Below the pieces are notes generated by a model. It was not told where the DNA came from, made no database searches, and saw only the letters and a list, made by a program, of their open reading frames with translations. A DNA stretch of 64,000 nt from Megalonaias nervosa. Lineage: Eukaryota; Mollusca; Bivalvia; Unionida; Unionidae. Positions 24,830-36,486 of the stretch are shown in pieces. The DNA is taken from positions 16,504-80,503 of the forward strand of contig JAECUM010027029.1 in assembly GCA_016617855.1 (NCBI GenBank), in the 5' to 3' direction. Every line of letters starts with the position of its first letter. Position 1 is the stretch's first letter. The position numbers and the translations under genes were made by a program.

Positions 24830-26240
24830 ATTGGACTGGTTATGTGTATGCTTCCTTGTGGAATGGGTTCAGATACTAAATGTGAGAGATAACATTAAGC
24901 TTCCTGTAGTTTAATTAACTGACCGATTGATTACTTGACAAACTAACTGACTGAATTTACAAACGTGCTGAATCTATAACGCATAAGTCTGCAAAGAATT
25001 GATCACTTTTAAGGCTGGACCAATATTGGAAATCATACAGTTGCTTTTACTGCATTCTTCACACATATTTTCCTCCTGTGTGTTGTGTCGGCGATAATTA
25101 GCAATTATTTTAACTTCTATGAACAGTGGCTGACAGGGGTTTCCCAGTTGTTGAAGGAATGATTAATCAGGGTCAATTGGGACCGTGGGCTGTTTAATCC
25201 AACAGGTCATTATTGTTCGCAGACTTGCATCAAGTACGTTTTTCAATACATTTTATAATCTTTGCCTACCTTTTTCATCAAAGTCTTCTTGTGTCAGCAC
25301 ATATTCTAAAACGCTTCTTCAGCTGCAACCGCAGTTATAGCTATTATTTAAGAGATGTTTCAGGTAGTGTAGAGAGACAAGAACAATGAGAAAATTAGGG
25401 AGGAAACAAAATACAAATTGCAAACAAGACTTTGTACTAGTCTAGATGGCTTGGTGTGTCTTTCGTTTTCTCTGGGTAATGCAGTGTCCTGTCAATCACT
25501 GGCTTGATACTAAATTTGCGTCATTACAAATGTATCACATATAGAGGATATCTACTTTTTTGTGGATATGCGGAAATATTTCACTCGTGACAATACAGAA
25601 AGTTTCCATTTCACTAGTGAAATATTTCCATAGATTCTCTTTATATTATATATTCTTAAAGGCAAATACCTTGGATTTGCATGGAATTCCAACATTGTAT
25701 GCCAGTGCGATTGACATCTACATTCCTAGATCGTTAAAAAAAATAGTTCCTACATTTTTGGGACAGCGACGTTTAACAAATTTAGCTTGTACATAAGCAC
25801 GCTTCAGATAGTGTATTTTGTCAAAATAATGACTATTCTTAAGAAAATGACAAGATTTTTGTTAACACATTACATGCACGGATTGATAATGTTAAGATGA
25901 ACTAACGTTAGAATTTCTCACCCATGCGACAGCGAAATCTAACTGTTTTGCTAACCTTACTTTTCTTAGTCCGGTTGTTTCAGTCAGATCATCTCAGTAA
26001 TGGTGTCAACGCGCTAAGAACTACTTTTAAAAAGAAGCAACCGTTGTTGTTTTTTGCTGTGCCTGACGGAGTTGTTTTAAAATGAAACAAACAAACAACA
26101 ACAACAGACATATAACACGAAAAACATATAGCAACTTAAGGTCTCTCCAACTTTGAGGACACACTATATAAAACATTTTGAGAGAGACAGACACACACAT
26201 ACATGGAAATGAAGTCGAGCTATTTGGTATTATGATAGAA
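24830..26240. other. Intronic DNA with one short hairpin (25571-25632)
   Basis: No coding signal is seen. The hairpin pairs GGAAATATTTCACTCGTGA with TTCACTAGTGAAATATTTCC around a short loop. Confidence 0.6.
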
Positions 26241-26245
26241 ACTAT

Positions 26246-26690
26246 AGTTCGTTCCGCACAGAATGATGAATTTTATCCTATATGTAGGCCTAACTCAGTA
26301 GATTTTCAGATCAGCCCCATTAAATGTAGCTGAAAGTGCCTAATTAGTTTTTAACACTTTGTGTGAAACAATTTAGATACTGTTAGCTACATTTAATGAC
26401 GCTAACCTGAACATTTACTGCGCTACAGATAAGATAAAATTCGCGATGCTGTGTGGAACGAACAATGACAGAATAACACTGTTCCAGGCACAAAGATTAT
26501 ACACATCACTGATTACAAAAAATGAAAAATCCAGACTCTCTCAAGAACTAGAAATGTGTTAAGTCAGACCTGCCTTCTTCAAACTTTGTCAAGCGCCCTC
26601 AAACAGAGCCAATTGAATAAATTGCAAACAAATGAAAATTCCAGCACTTACCGATCAGACTAGTTCATTCAACAGTCCACACGCAATTCC
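26246..26690. repeat. Palindromic repeat, copy 1
   Basis: Left arm 26246-26331 (GTTCGTTCCGCACAG...TTAAATGTAGCT) pairs imperfectly with right arm 26385-26469 (AGCTACATTTAATGACGCTA...TGTGTGGAACGAAC). From 26303 to about 26690 the sequence is directly repeated, with moderate divergence, at 42385 to about 42790, including the non-palindromic tail (AAATGTGTTA and GCACTTACC). It may be a MITE-like host repeat or a structure tied to the element at 32.7-42.4 kb. Confidence 0.8.
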
Positions 26691-27404
26691 ACAAGAAGAT
26701 TTCCATGTGGCGTATCATTCACTGCACTAGTAATAGCAACACTTGCCGTATTTCCACAAACGAAAATATTACTTTTCAAGAATATAATTAATTAGAAATC
26801 TGATCCGTCACTATACACTTAGTTAGAACTGTATGGTAACCTGTACCCAGTATTGTAATGTATCGTACCGTTGCCTACGATATAACTTTTTGTCCAAATT
26901 AGAACTGAAGAATGTTAAAAGTTATCAGTATAAATATATTAATTACTTATTGTTATTTTCATACGACATCCATCAATTAAATGTGATAATACAGTACTAA
27001 TATCAAATGGTTTTATGTTTCTTTTTTCGCATGCATAGAACTTGTTTACTTAGGGTCGACAGATCACTCGATTGCCCTCATTAACATATTCTTATAAATG
27101 CGCAGTACTGCATTTTGAGCAACAATAGCACGTGGCTCGAGATGCTCGTTGCGCAATACTTCCAACACCTAACAATTATACTTTTTTTCTTGATTTTGTT
27201 TTCCCTTTTCTAAGAACGGCATATATAGCCAGATTCTTCTTAGATAATTATTTAGATTTTCATAAAATAAGTGCGAGACCTGGTGACCTTTATACAGTGA
27301 GAGAAGCAATAATAATACCTGATGAATAATACTGTGTTTTGGATATGTTAACTAAATTGCAAAGGTACAAGGTTATTTAAATTTAATTGGAAACAAACTG
27401 GGTG

Positions 27405-27550
27405 TCTATGTTAGTGTTTGTACCAAGACAAGGAAGTCCCAATCTCGGGGTTACATATTTGGTCTACCGCCCTCGGCAGGGCCTCGTGCGGAGACAAATA
27501 ATGTCCCCTTGACTGGGATTTCCTTATCTCGGTGCAAACCCCAACATAGA
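27405..27550. mobile_element. Short hairpin element (MITE-like)
   Basis: Left CTATGTTAGTGTTTGTACCA...AGGAAGTCCCAATC pairs imperfectly with right GACTGGGATTTCCTTATCTC...AAACCCCAACATAG around a GC-rich centre. Confidence 0.75.
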
Positions 27551-27844
27551 TTCTCTTAATCACACATCATTTGTATCTGACAGACTTCAGACCGCAACAT
27601 CTTTAAACAACATATTTTTAATGATTTTGAGTTTAGCCGTTATTTTGTTTACTTCTACATTCAAACGTGAATTTTTATGTGGCCTTGGTAAGCTTTGAGT
27701 CTAGTTCGGTAGCAGAAGCTACTTCCAATTTTCGATTGTTACTTAATTTCGGTATTCAAACACGATTGTGATGAGAGTTAAATTGCTACTTTAAAATATT
27801 TATTACTATATTTAATAACGAGTTTTATCTAAATATATGTACCG

Positions 27845-28235
27845 TTTGTCGTAGAGTATTACTGGTATACAATACTCTACAGATACTGGTATACAATACT
27901 ATATAGATACTGGTATACAATGCTGTATATATATAAAATATACTGGTATGCAATACTATATAGATAATGGTATACAATACTATATAGATACTGGTATACA
28001 ATACTATATTGATACTGGTATACAATACTATATAGATACTGGTATACAATACTATATAGATACTGGTATGCAATATTATATAGATAATGGTATACAATAC
28101 TATATAGATGATGGTATACAATACTATATAGATACTGGTATGCAATACTATATAGATAATGGATTACAATACTATATAGATAATGGTATGCAATACTATA
28201 TATATACTGGATTACAATACTTTATAGATGATACA
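27845..28235. repeat. 24-bp minisatellite, about 16 copies
   Basis: The unit ACTGGTATACAATACTATAT plus AGAT repeats with minor changes. Because 24 is a multiple of three, both strands carry long ORFs made of an 8-residue repeat; these are not judged genes. Confidence 0.95.
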
Positions 28236-29035
28236 TAACAAGAGGCAATGCAAGTTCAGTTCAGAGTTTCCATGATTCATGTAAAAAAAAATAATTTAAA
28301 AAAGTTAATATTTGAAGTCAACATTTAGCTGTTTGGAGTTAGTTTAGACAATTTTTTACGGCGCCTCATTGACTGCATAAATATACACTCGAGGGTCTAC
28401 AGTTGACACATATTAAGATCTGTACATTCTGATGTGGAGGGGTGGGTGGAACAGAAGAAAATAAAATAGACCTAAATATGGAAATACAGGTTTGAATAAT
28501 ATACATAAGGGAATATATAACTTCTAAATGTGAAAAAATATAGTTCCAAAAGTGATATTGCCACTGTAGTACTAAAAGTGGTGTTACCGCTTGGCGAAAT
28601 AATTTTTATCCCACTTATATATTTAAATTTCTCACTGTGAAATAAATAAATAATACACTCTTGATTAAGTTAAATTAGAACATAACAATTTTGCATAAAC
28701 ACACACTCAAAGTCGAGTACATATAAAAACACCTGCCTGGGCTTTTAATAGACATTTTTCCGACTGAAATATAGAAGGAAATCTCTTCGTATCTGGTTCT
28801 GAATCGGATTGTTGCAAAGAAGAAGACTTAGATGCATGTTAAGATTTTGAATAATCATGCAACAGATTCGGACTGACTTCAGCGTTTGTCTCTGCCATAC
28901 TGATGGAAGAGAATACCCTTGCAAAAATAAACTGTATTGCAGTGTTACCTTCCAATGAAGGCGTTGTCCTATATGCACTGATCCTCCTTATTTTAGTCTA
29001 AATTGTACTATCAATCACATAGTGTGCTCACTTAC

Positions 29036-29090
29036 CAACCACAGTTAATACACATACATGCAGAACCTTATTCATCTTTAACATTGACAT
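29036..29090 (-). CDS. Candidate first coding exon (signal peptide) of the FTP-lectin/EGF gene
   Basis: ATG at 29090 opens an 18-codon stretch beginning MSMLKMNKVLHVCVLTVV, a short polar start followed by a hydrophobic core, as expected of a secretory signal peptide. It ends in a perfect donor, G|GTAAGT (donor 29035-29030), and leaves one base of the next codon (phase 1). That matches the phase-1 acceptors of every recognised downstream exon, the nearest being the EGF exon at 19598. The link across about 9.4 kb is inference from phase, strand and logic (a secreted domain needs a signal). It could belong to another gene, and three in-frame ATGs make the exact start uncertain. Confidence 0.5.
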
Positions 29091-29826
29091 GTGTCGCTTA
29101 CTGTAATCAGTTTCGAACTTCAAGAATCACGCTCTCTGAAACGCGATATGTGCAACAGGTGTAAGGAAATAGTTGCATAGAGCTGTCGATTGTACATTTG
29201 ATACGTCTTCATAAATGTCGCTACGTTCAATCCAAGACGACAGTTATTTGAATATCGATAGGCTCATGGTTTAAAAAAGAGGAAACATTTTAGACAGAGT
29301 GGTCTTGTTAATGGGACAATCATTGCTGTTGATTTAAGTCGATTTTATTTCTACTAATATATCAGTTTGGTACGAATGAAACATATGTCCCCCTACACAA
29401 CCATGTCAAGTGTCACAGAAAAAATATAAAATGATTTCCTTAAGCGATATAGTCATACTGTGTACACGTGTGATATGTTATAGTGTGTGTACATCTTACC
29501 ATTTGGGTATTCAGGCAGAACAAAGTTCCAAAAAAATCGTTTGCTTTGAAATCCAAACATCCTAATTGCGATTTGATACCTGTATCTCTCATTCTTTTCA
29601 AGAATTTGTTTCACAAATTTTTACCAATTTAAAATTATGGGTGCGAAGTATAGAAATTTTATAATGAACAAATGGGGAAAAATTTCATTGCAAGTTCTGT
29701 AAACATATATTTAATAAGCGAGGCGCAAAATCAGAGTAAATGCTAGAGATTTTATTTTTGCACAACCCAGAAAAGAAAAAGTTACCACTACTTTGAAATC
29801 ATTCGCCAAAGAGTATAGACGGTTTT

Positions 29827-29828
<2 letters not shown>

Positions 29829-29868
<40 letters not shown>
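29829..29868. repeat. (GT)n microsatellite
   Basis: A pure GT tract. Confidence 0.95.
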
Positions 29869-29871
<3 letters not shown>

Positions 29872-30767
29872 CTGACCTAAGCCATGTAAATACACACGAA
29901 TTAAAGATTCCACACATATGTACCTATTTCCTTTAAAGCTTAAATAAAGAGTGACCACCATCCTAAATTTATATCCAAAAGTACATGTCTAATTTTATGA
30001 TAGAGTCCAACTTGCTAGCTGGTGTCAAGGTCACAGAGATGTCACAAAATACAACAAGGATCCAAACCTGTTTTCTGCTGGAGAACATTTCAGAAAATAA
30101 TCTCCATTTTTAATTCTAAAAAAATTAAAACAACTACCAAAATAGATTATCATAGATTCTGGAAAAATAGCAGCAAGCATGACTGACGAAATTATTTTGT
30201 TTTAATTTTTCTTTTATTTACTGAGTGGAATCTGTAGTTCAAAAATTTGAGTAAGGATGTAAATATGGAAGTTTTAACCAGTAACTGGTTCAAGATGATG
30301 CTTTGAGGTGTTGCAGAGAAGCTGCGACGTTGTTTCCATCTTTCAAACTGTCTGTATACAGAGATGTACGGCTACGATTGGAGACTAGTTTACTTGAATT
30401 GGTTCTGCAAAGCGTGACTGGATTTAAGTCTTTTGTTTTATCGGCAAGAATCGAATATTCTTTTTTGGGTGGTGGGGTGGGTGGTGGCAGGGTTTAATAA
30501 TCAAGCTGATAATTTTGAGATAAAAAATTTTTAAGATTGACAAGATTGATTTTTGCAGCTTCGAGACGAGAGTGAATTATTATGCCTTTCGTTATTAAAT
30601 TTGGTTTCCATAGTAGTATTCATAGATGAGGTTTCAATTCCAAAGAGGGTTTAAGGCTAGAAACCCTCACCCCAAGAATAAATATATTATGACAGTTTTG
30701 CACCACCTCAGAGACCCCCTCTCCCTCAAAAAAACCCCACCCTCTTATCTCAGAAAATGATGAAAAT

Positions 30768-31247
30768 TTGAAACCCAAAGGGGATTCTAGACCAATAGAT
30801 TTTTTCATATTAAACAATGAAATATTATATATAATGTCCTTCTGTCAATCAAAGAGACATGTTGAATTTGATCTCAAAAACAAATTTTGTAAGAGATTTA
30901 ATTCAATCAAATCAGCCTCATGCTATACTGGTATAAAACCTAAAATAATAAACGATTGTATTAAAAAAGTTGGTTACCATATATCACCAAAATATGGATC
31001 AGTATGGTTCTTCGCGATTGAAAATGACGAACGAATAAGAGGTTGGGCAGATGATGTGATGACATTTATTGACAATATAGTTGATATTTTATTTGATAAT
31101 GATATTTCTAAACTAAAAGATAAAAATAAACAGCAGGATGACGTTCGGTCTACCAATCTACAAGGTCTGTCAGATAAGCCTAATGAGGTTCTAAGAGTCT
31201 CTTTCAGACATACCCCCCTCCCCCCCGGCGAATTTCTAAATATATGA
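30768..31247 (+). CDS. Unrecognised ORF, 159 aa
   Basis: The frame is open from 30768 and reads like real protein between about residues 24 and 125: ILYIMSFCQSKRHVEFDLKN, KVGYHISPKYGSVWFFAIEN, then an acidic IVDILFDNDISKLKDKNKQQ. The last 30 residues run into a C-rich repeat (31206-31425), so the native end is probably earlier or lost. There is no signal peptide, no membrane segment and no motif I can name. It lies 1.5 kb from the Polinton fragment on the opposite strand. AT-rich codon use resembles that element, so it may be a captured viral or transposon gene or a chance ORF. Confidence 0.35.
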   Translation: MKPKGDSRPIDFFILNNEILYIMSFCQSKRHVEFDLKNKFCKRFNSIKSASCYTGIKPKIINDCIKKVGYHISPKYGSVWFFAIENDERIRGWADDVMTFIDNIVDILFDNDISKLKDKNKQQDDVRSTNLQGLSDKPNEVLRVSFRHTPLPPGEFLNI

Positions 31248-31425
31248 GACGAAACTTTAGAAACTCAGAGGGCAGTCTATTTTATGTAGGCCTTTTTTTG
31301 TGGCCAACGGGACTCTTCATTTTTGTTAAGACATTACCCCCAGCGAATTCCTAAATATCCGAAACAAAACTTCAGGAACTCAGAGGGCTGTCTATTCCAA
31401 GGCCTTTATTGTGGCCAGGCACCTA
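31206..31425. repeat. Two-copy tandem duplication, about 120 bp
   Basis: ACCCCC...CAGCGAATTNCTAAATAT, AAACTCAGAGGGC and GGCCTTTNTTGTGGCCA occur twice in order. Confidence 0.85.
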
Positions 31426-31596
31426 ATGAGGTTTATTTTAGTCTAGCGATGTTTTTTCGGAATGGCCCTTGTGTGGGGTACCCCTTTAGTGAGGTCACAA
31501 GGTCACGAGCTCACGTCATCCTGCTGTTTATTTTTTGGACGGCACAGACGACACAAACACACAACATAAACTTATCCTAGCGGGGGAGCCTTATCT

Positions 31597-31706
31597 ACGT
31601 CCAACAAATTTCGTACACTCTCCCACTATGGCAACACCCGGGAGTGCAAAAGTGCACCCACCACGTGTTTACATGGTGGGAGAGTGTATTTTGTTTGTTG
31701 AATGTC
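31597..31706. mobile_element. Short hairpin element
   Basis: CCAACAAATTTCGTACACTC plus TCCCACTATG pairs with CATGGTGGGAGAGTGTATTT plus TGTTTGTTGAA around a C/G-rich loop. Confidence 0.75.
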
Positions 31707-31949
31707 CAGGATATTCTCTGGACCCCTCCTTTTTTAAAAATGGCGAGGGGTAGTCCAGAACCCTACCCGACGATTTCGTCCGTGACGGAAACTGAACTCA
31801 GGGCGTCAGTATAAGAATCCAGCATTCTTAACACTGAGCTATGAAATTCAGTTATAAGTACATGTCTAAAAAATTATTATATAGTTACCAAACAGCATTA
31901 CATTATTTTTTATTTTGAAAACACGAAATTTTGTATTACATTTTTTTAT

Positions 31950-32360
31950 TCTGAAAACATTATTATAAATAAAGCGAAAAATACATGATTTTTGATTTTA
32001 TATTGTACAGAAAAACGAAATCCTAATGTTGGCTAAACATAGGCTGTATAAGATAGACCGTTTCCAAGGATTACTAACGAGTGGGCTGAATGAAATTCAC
32101 AGACGTTATATATACATTACTTAAATGACACTCGCTTACAAGTCGAGGCTAAACTGCAGACAAAAAGATAAAGATCTGATTCTGAAAACATTATTATAAA
32201 TAAATCGAGAAAAAACATGATTTTTTATTTTATATTGTACAGAAAAACGAAATCCTAATGTTGACTGAATTGTGACCACACAGTTATCTTTGACACCTCA
32301 CTCTATGCAATATATAAGATCGACCGTTGCCAAGGATGCTAATTAATGAGCTGGCTGAAA
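31950..32360. repeat. Two-copy direct duplication, about 230 bp period
   Basis: ATTCTGAAAACATTATTATA, ATTGTACAGAAAAACGAAAT with CCTAATGTTG, and TATAAGAT-GACCGTT-CCAAGGAT occur in both copies (from about 31950 and 32178). It lies just left of the Polinton fragment and could be the edge of that element, but no terminal repeat pairs with it. Confidence 0.8.
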
Positions 32361-32717
32361 TGACTACATTACTGCAGAGAAATAATCAATATTCTCTATG
32401 AATAGATCTGGGTTTGCGCAGTTGGACTTAACTTATAAGCGAGAATCTACAATTACTATGTTATCTGTGCAAGAGGAATTGCTAGTTATAACCTCTTTAA
32501 ATAAAGTCATTATTATTATTATTACATATGTCAACAGTCATAATACAGAACTGCTACCAGGATTTGTAGGTCTTAAAATTACCATCAGATTTTAGATACA
32601 TTTCATTAGCCAAAAAATACGAAACATTATATATGCTATGTTTGATTACTACAAAAGATTTTAAACTTAGTTGGAACAGTATCATCTCCCTTTTAAAAAC
32701 AGATATGGTATACAGAG

Positions 32718-33167
32718 TTATATTTCTTGACCAACACACAATATTTCAACGGTCGCTATCAAGTACAATGTACTGTCGTGATTGTACAAACAAAATTTAA
32801 TTCTACCAGATACTTTACGACGACATTCAAATAGTTCTTTCATTGCTATCTTACTGAGAAGATACTTACTACCTTTTGCAAAAACCTTCGACCTATCTAG
32901 GTCTATGTTGATTTTAGTATACTGATCCTGGCTTATTGGATTATGAAAATTGTCATATTTTAGTGCAAGTTCGTCTCGCAAACTTTCGAGATAATTAAAA
33001 TATTTGCTATCGTCTGATCTGATAAGGGAGAGTTTGATTCTGTCAAATTTACTAAAACAAATGCCTGAAATTTCATCGTTAAATTCAAATGATAATTGCT
33101 GGTTATTAACCATTATTTTTTTTATTTTGCTATTAACTCCATCGACTAATGTTAAATTTTCGAACAT
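32718..33167 (-). CDS. Unrecognised Polinton ORF, 149 aa
   Basis: The ORF is intact and starts at ATG 33167, about 15 nt after the polymerase stop, which suggests co-transcription. It is a soluble, charged protein: MFENLTLVDGVNSKIKKIMV, then DEISGICFSKFDRIKLSLIR, then KVFAKGSKYLLSKIAMKELF. There are no membrane segments, cysteine clusters or known catalytic motifs. It is one of few unbroken frames in the element. Accessory Polinton proteins in this slot are often unrelated between elements, so no function is proposed. Confidence 0.6.
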   Translation of the reverse strand: MFENLTLVDGVNSKIKKIMVNNQQLSFEFNDEISGICFSKFDRIKLSLIRSDDSKYFNYLESLRDELALKYDNFHNPISQDQYTKINIDLDRSKVFAKGSKYLLSKIAMKELFECRRKVSGRIKFCLYNHDSTLYLIATVEILCVGQEI

Positions 33168-33181
33168 TATTTCTGATATTT

Positions 33182-36100
33182 AGACAAAATTACTTGCATA
33201 ATGTCCAAGCGCTAGTGTATTAATTCCGTCCCTGCAATATCTTTTATCATCAAAATTACTTAGTCCCCGTTTTATGATCGTATCAGTTTCAAGTTTATGA
33301 TGATTTGTTCTGATAAAATTTGTTTTATAAAACTGACGCTATTGTTTAGCGCTGCTTTAAAATCCTCAAAATTCATCATCTTTTTCACATATCCTCGAGG
33401 AATACCTTTTGCTTTTTTTGCAAGTTTATTGTCATCTAATATGACAGCATACATTTTGCTCTTTAGTCCAACAAATTCCCTAACTGGCATAAACATAAAT
33501 TCATCTTTCATTTTACCAATAACTTTTTTTATTCGAATTATCTTGAAATCCCCTACATGCTGGATAATCTGATAAATCGAACAGATTTTTATTATTGTAA
33601 ATATCCTGATAGACATCTTCACATTTTATATTATAAACTAGCGAATCTGTATCAGTAAATAGCAACTCCGAATCTGACCACTGCTTTTTGGTAAAATTAT
33701 AGTGAAAATCATACATCAGCCACTTTGATATATCAAGTACAGCTGCACCAACATAAATCGGTTTATTTAACTTTAAATTTGTCTTTCGTCGTTGTATTGC
33801 AACAAGATTTTCATTAAATATTTTCATACTAACAAAACCATCATCGCTAACTAATTTATTACTGCGACTTATATCATTAACAATTTCGATAGAAACTCTT
33901 TTTCTAATGTTTTCCATTGTCTTTCCAAACACCGAGTTGTTCATTAACTTGAAAAAGTTTTTCTCAAATTCGGTTTTAGCCACAGCACGACGTTTTGTAT
34001 TTAAGTCAATGTAATTTGCCATCCACCTCGACTGATTAAACTTTAGCACGCGATGGACGTTTCTCAGAATTAGTCCAGCATCTACTGCTTGTTTTAAATT
34101 TTTGTAATGCATAACGTAATTTCTTTTATTTAACAAATTTGGAACTAACTTATTAACAATCGAATTTTTCGCTGTTGTCGTTGCTCGTTGTTCAGACGAT
34201 AATAAACTATAAATAATCATCACTGACTCTGCACAAAACGGATAATCGTTATGTAGATCATGTAACGAACTAGGATAATCTAGATCAACTTCAACAAAAT
34301 ATGAAATCATGATTAATTTTTCTAGGTAAATCTTTTTCAGTTTCTTTAAGAAATTGATCTGAAGTTATCCAATGAAATCCACTACACGGCATTGGTTCTG
34401 ACATCGCATACCCATACAAATCATATAATTGCTGTAGCTTACTTGACGAAAACTCTCAAAAACATCTGCTAGTAATAATGCATCTGTTTTCAAATATAGA
34501 TCGTGATAATCACCAAATGTTTTACAACTAAATTTATTCCAAATATCTTGTGCATATTTGTATTCGTCATCTGTGATATTTTCATTTTTGAGTTGCGAGT
34601 AAAATTTATCTTTATCGGGAAGAGAAGTTTCATTAAATCTGCTCCAATCGTCGAGATATTCATACGTAAAGATACCTTTTTTTTGTCAAAATGATATAGT
34701 TTTCACCGAAGCAACTTTTTAAGTTAGCGAAACTACCGCAACCTTTAACAAGCTCATCTAATGATGCTGCCATAAATTGCAGACTGTCAATAAAACGTAA
34801 TTTACCGAGCGTCACCGACATATACTTTTCAAAATTATTTGGAATACATTTTATTATGTTATTTAATTTTAGTTTAGCTTTAATATTTTCATCACCAAAA
34901 GCTTCTACAATGATATGACTGTCATAGCCACGAAAGTTATGTAAAACTACGGGAATAAAATCTGGAGCATGAAATTTTAAATTACAGCTGTTATGAGCTG
35001 CTCCACGATATTGGCCGGTCAAATGACAATGATCTCGCACCTTATCACGGACTCCGTTGGAGTCTACCAACAACTTTTCACAAACATGACAATTAACTGC
35101 CTCATCAAACTCGAGTTGTTGTTTAGACGTTATTTTCATCGGAGCTGTTTTAAATAATCTGTTAGAAATTTTATTAACTTCGTCTATTAAATTTTTTAAT
35201 AGCCATACGGCAGGATTTTCACCTCTATATAACTTTATCGGAGTTGAAAATTTATCGTTAGCGCAACAAACTACTTTATAAGCTACTCCGCAAGGAATAT
35301 GTTGTTGTATTTTTCTAGTGCTGGATTTATTCGGATTATTTTCTGCTCCAACCACAGGAACGAGTAGACACTCGAAATCAGCGTAAATAAAAAAAGGAAT
35401 ATTTAGTTTATGATCATAATTTTTAAATTTTAATATTTTTTCTTTTTCGCTAGGCATAGTTATTCTTTGAACGTTGACACAGTATTTGAGATGCTCCTGC
35501 AGTATTCCATCGCTAGAAAAACCATGCAGACATCTATAACAGAAATATTTTTTATTTTTATTTTTACTATACTGTCTGCCAACTAGGCCGTTAAAGTTTT
35601 TTTATCCAACAATAATGTCCCTGATAAAATAATAAATTTATTGTATTTTGTGTGGCATTTTCTGAGATATATCTCGGGTAAACGTTTTCTCGCTCATCTA
35701 GTCCGAAAACATTTACTGAGATAGTGTTTTGTTTTTCAAATTTTGGTATATGATTTTCTGCTACTGGAAAAGTTATTCCTAAAAAATTTAGTTCGTCTTT
35801 GTATGGCAAATACTTTTCAATTCTGCCGGGGTGATCACACTGAGGATGTTTTGCAGAAAGAATTGACCATTGAAAACATTTCTCATCATTGTTTTTGACA
35901 TTTATACAGCATCTTTTGTTTTTAATTTTTTGAGGGAGATCGACGTACAAACTACCGCGAAGTACGTTATATTTTGCTGTGTGAAATATTACTTATTTTA
36001 TCATTTCAAATTTCCAACCCGATTCTTCTAATTTTTTGTTTATTTCTTGATGTATTTCATCGGCGACCATGGCAATGTCTGTTCCAGTTAATATTTTTCT

Positions 36101-36415
36101 CGATTTAGCTGTTAAATATGGTTCCGAAATTTCGCTGTCAAAACTTTTTGTTTCAAACATTACATCAAGTACATCTTCAACTGCATGTAACTTTGATAAA
36201 ATCGTATGATATTGTACTATAAGTTTGATACTTTTATGAGCCTCAAGTTCTTGAGCTATAACTGGTTGTAAAAGATGAAATAAATTTGTGGAGCTAAAAT
36301 TTGCTAAAATATTTTGATCGTCAAGTTTGTAACTATTATCATAACCAGAAAATGCTGAAGCAATTTTTTCTGATTTGATAATGTTCTTTTTAGCAATATC
36401 TCGCAATTTTAACAT
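33182..36415 (-). pseudogene. Protein-primed DNA polymerase B, broken
   Basis: This enzyme would replicate the element from a protein primer. In order: an N-terminal region (from ATG 36415) with an in-frame TAA at 35993-35995; a frame change at T7 35597-35603; exonuclease box FFIYADFECLL and the HNFRGYDSHI box (ORF 34660-35457); a frame change at T8 34677-34684; YHDLYLKTDALLLADVFESF; then an abrupt jump near 34445 to LYGYAMSEPMPCSG, where about 100 residues including the motif A aspartate are missing; a frame change near 34315; motif B KLMNNSVFGKTMEN and motif C LLFTDTDSLVY (33513-34310); a frame change at T7 33534-33540; GKMKDEF and MPVREFVGLKSKMYAVI; a frame change near 33340; and the family C-terminus NFDDKRY...GHY ending at about 33182. 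Loss of motif A means no polymerase activity. Confidence 0.92.
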
Positions 36416-36486
36416 TATATATATAGTAATATTTTATATTTAATTGAATTTTTTATAATTAGAGATATGAAAAACCTTATAGTATA
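36416..36486. promoter_or_regulatory. Divergent AT-rich spacer between PolB and HNH endonuclease
   Basis: The 71 bp between two divergent start codons contain TATATATATAG and TTTTATATTTAATTG, TATA-like in both directions. A bidirectional promoter is inferred only from geometry and composition. Confidence 0.35.

Noticed and set aside
27948..28238. 96-aa repetitive protein
   Set aside because: Product of the 24-bp minisatellite; the opposite strand is equally open.
33297..33572. Plus-strand ORFs opposite the Polinton (also 34503, 38469, 39166, 40633, 41814)
   Set aside because: They are antisense shadows of recognised minus-strand viral genes.
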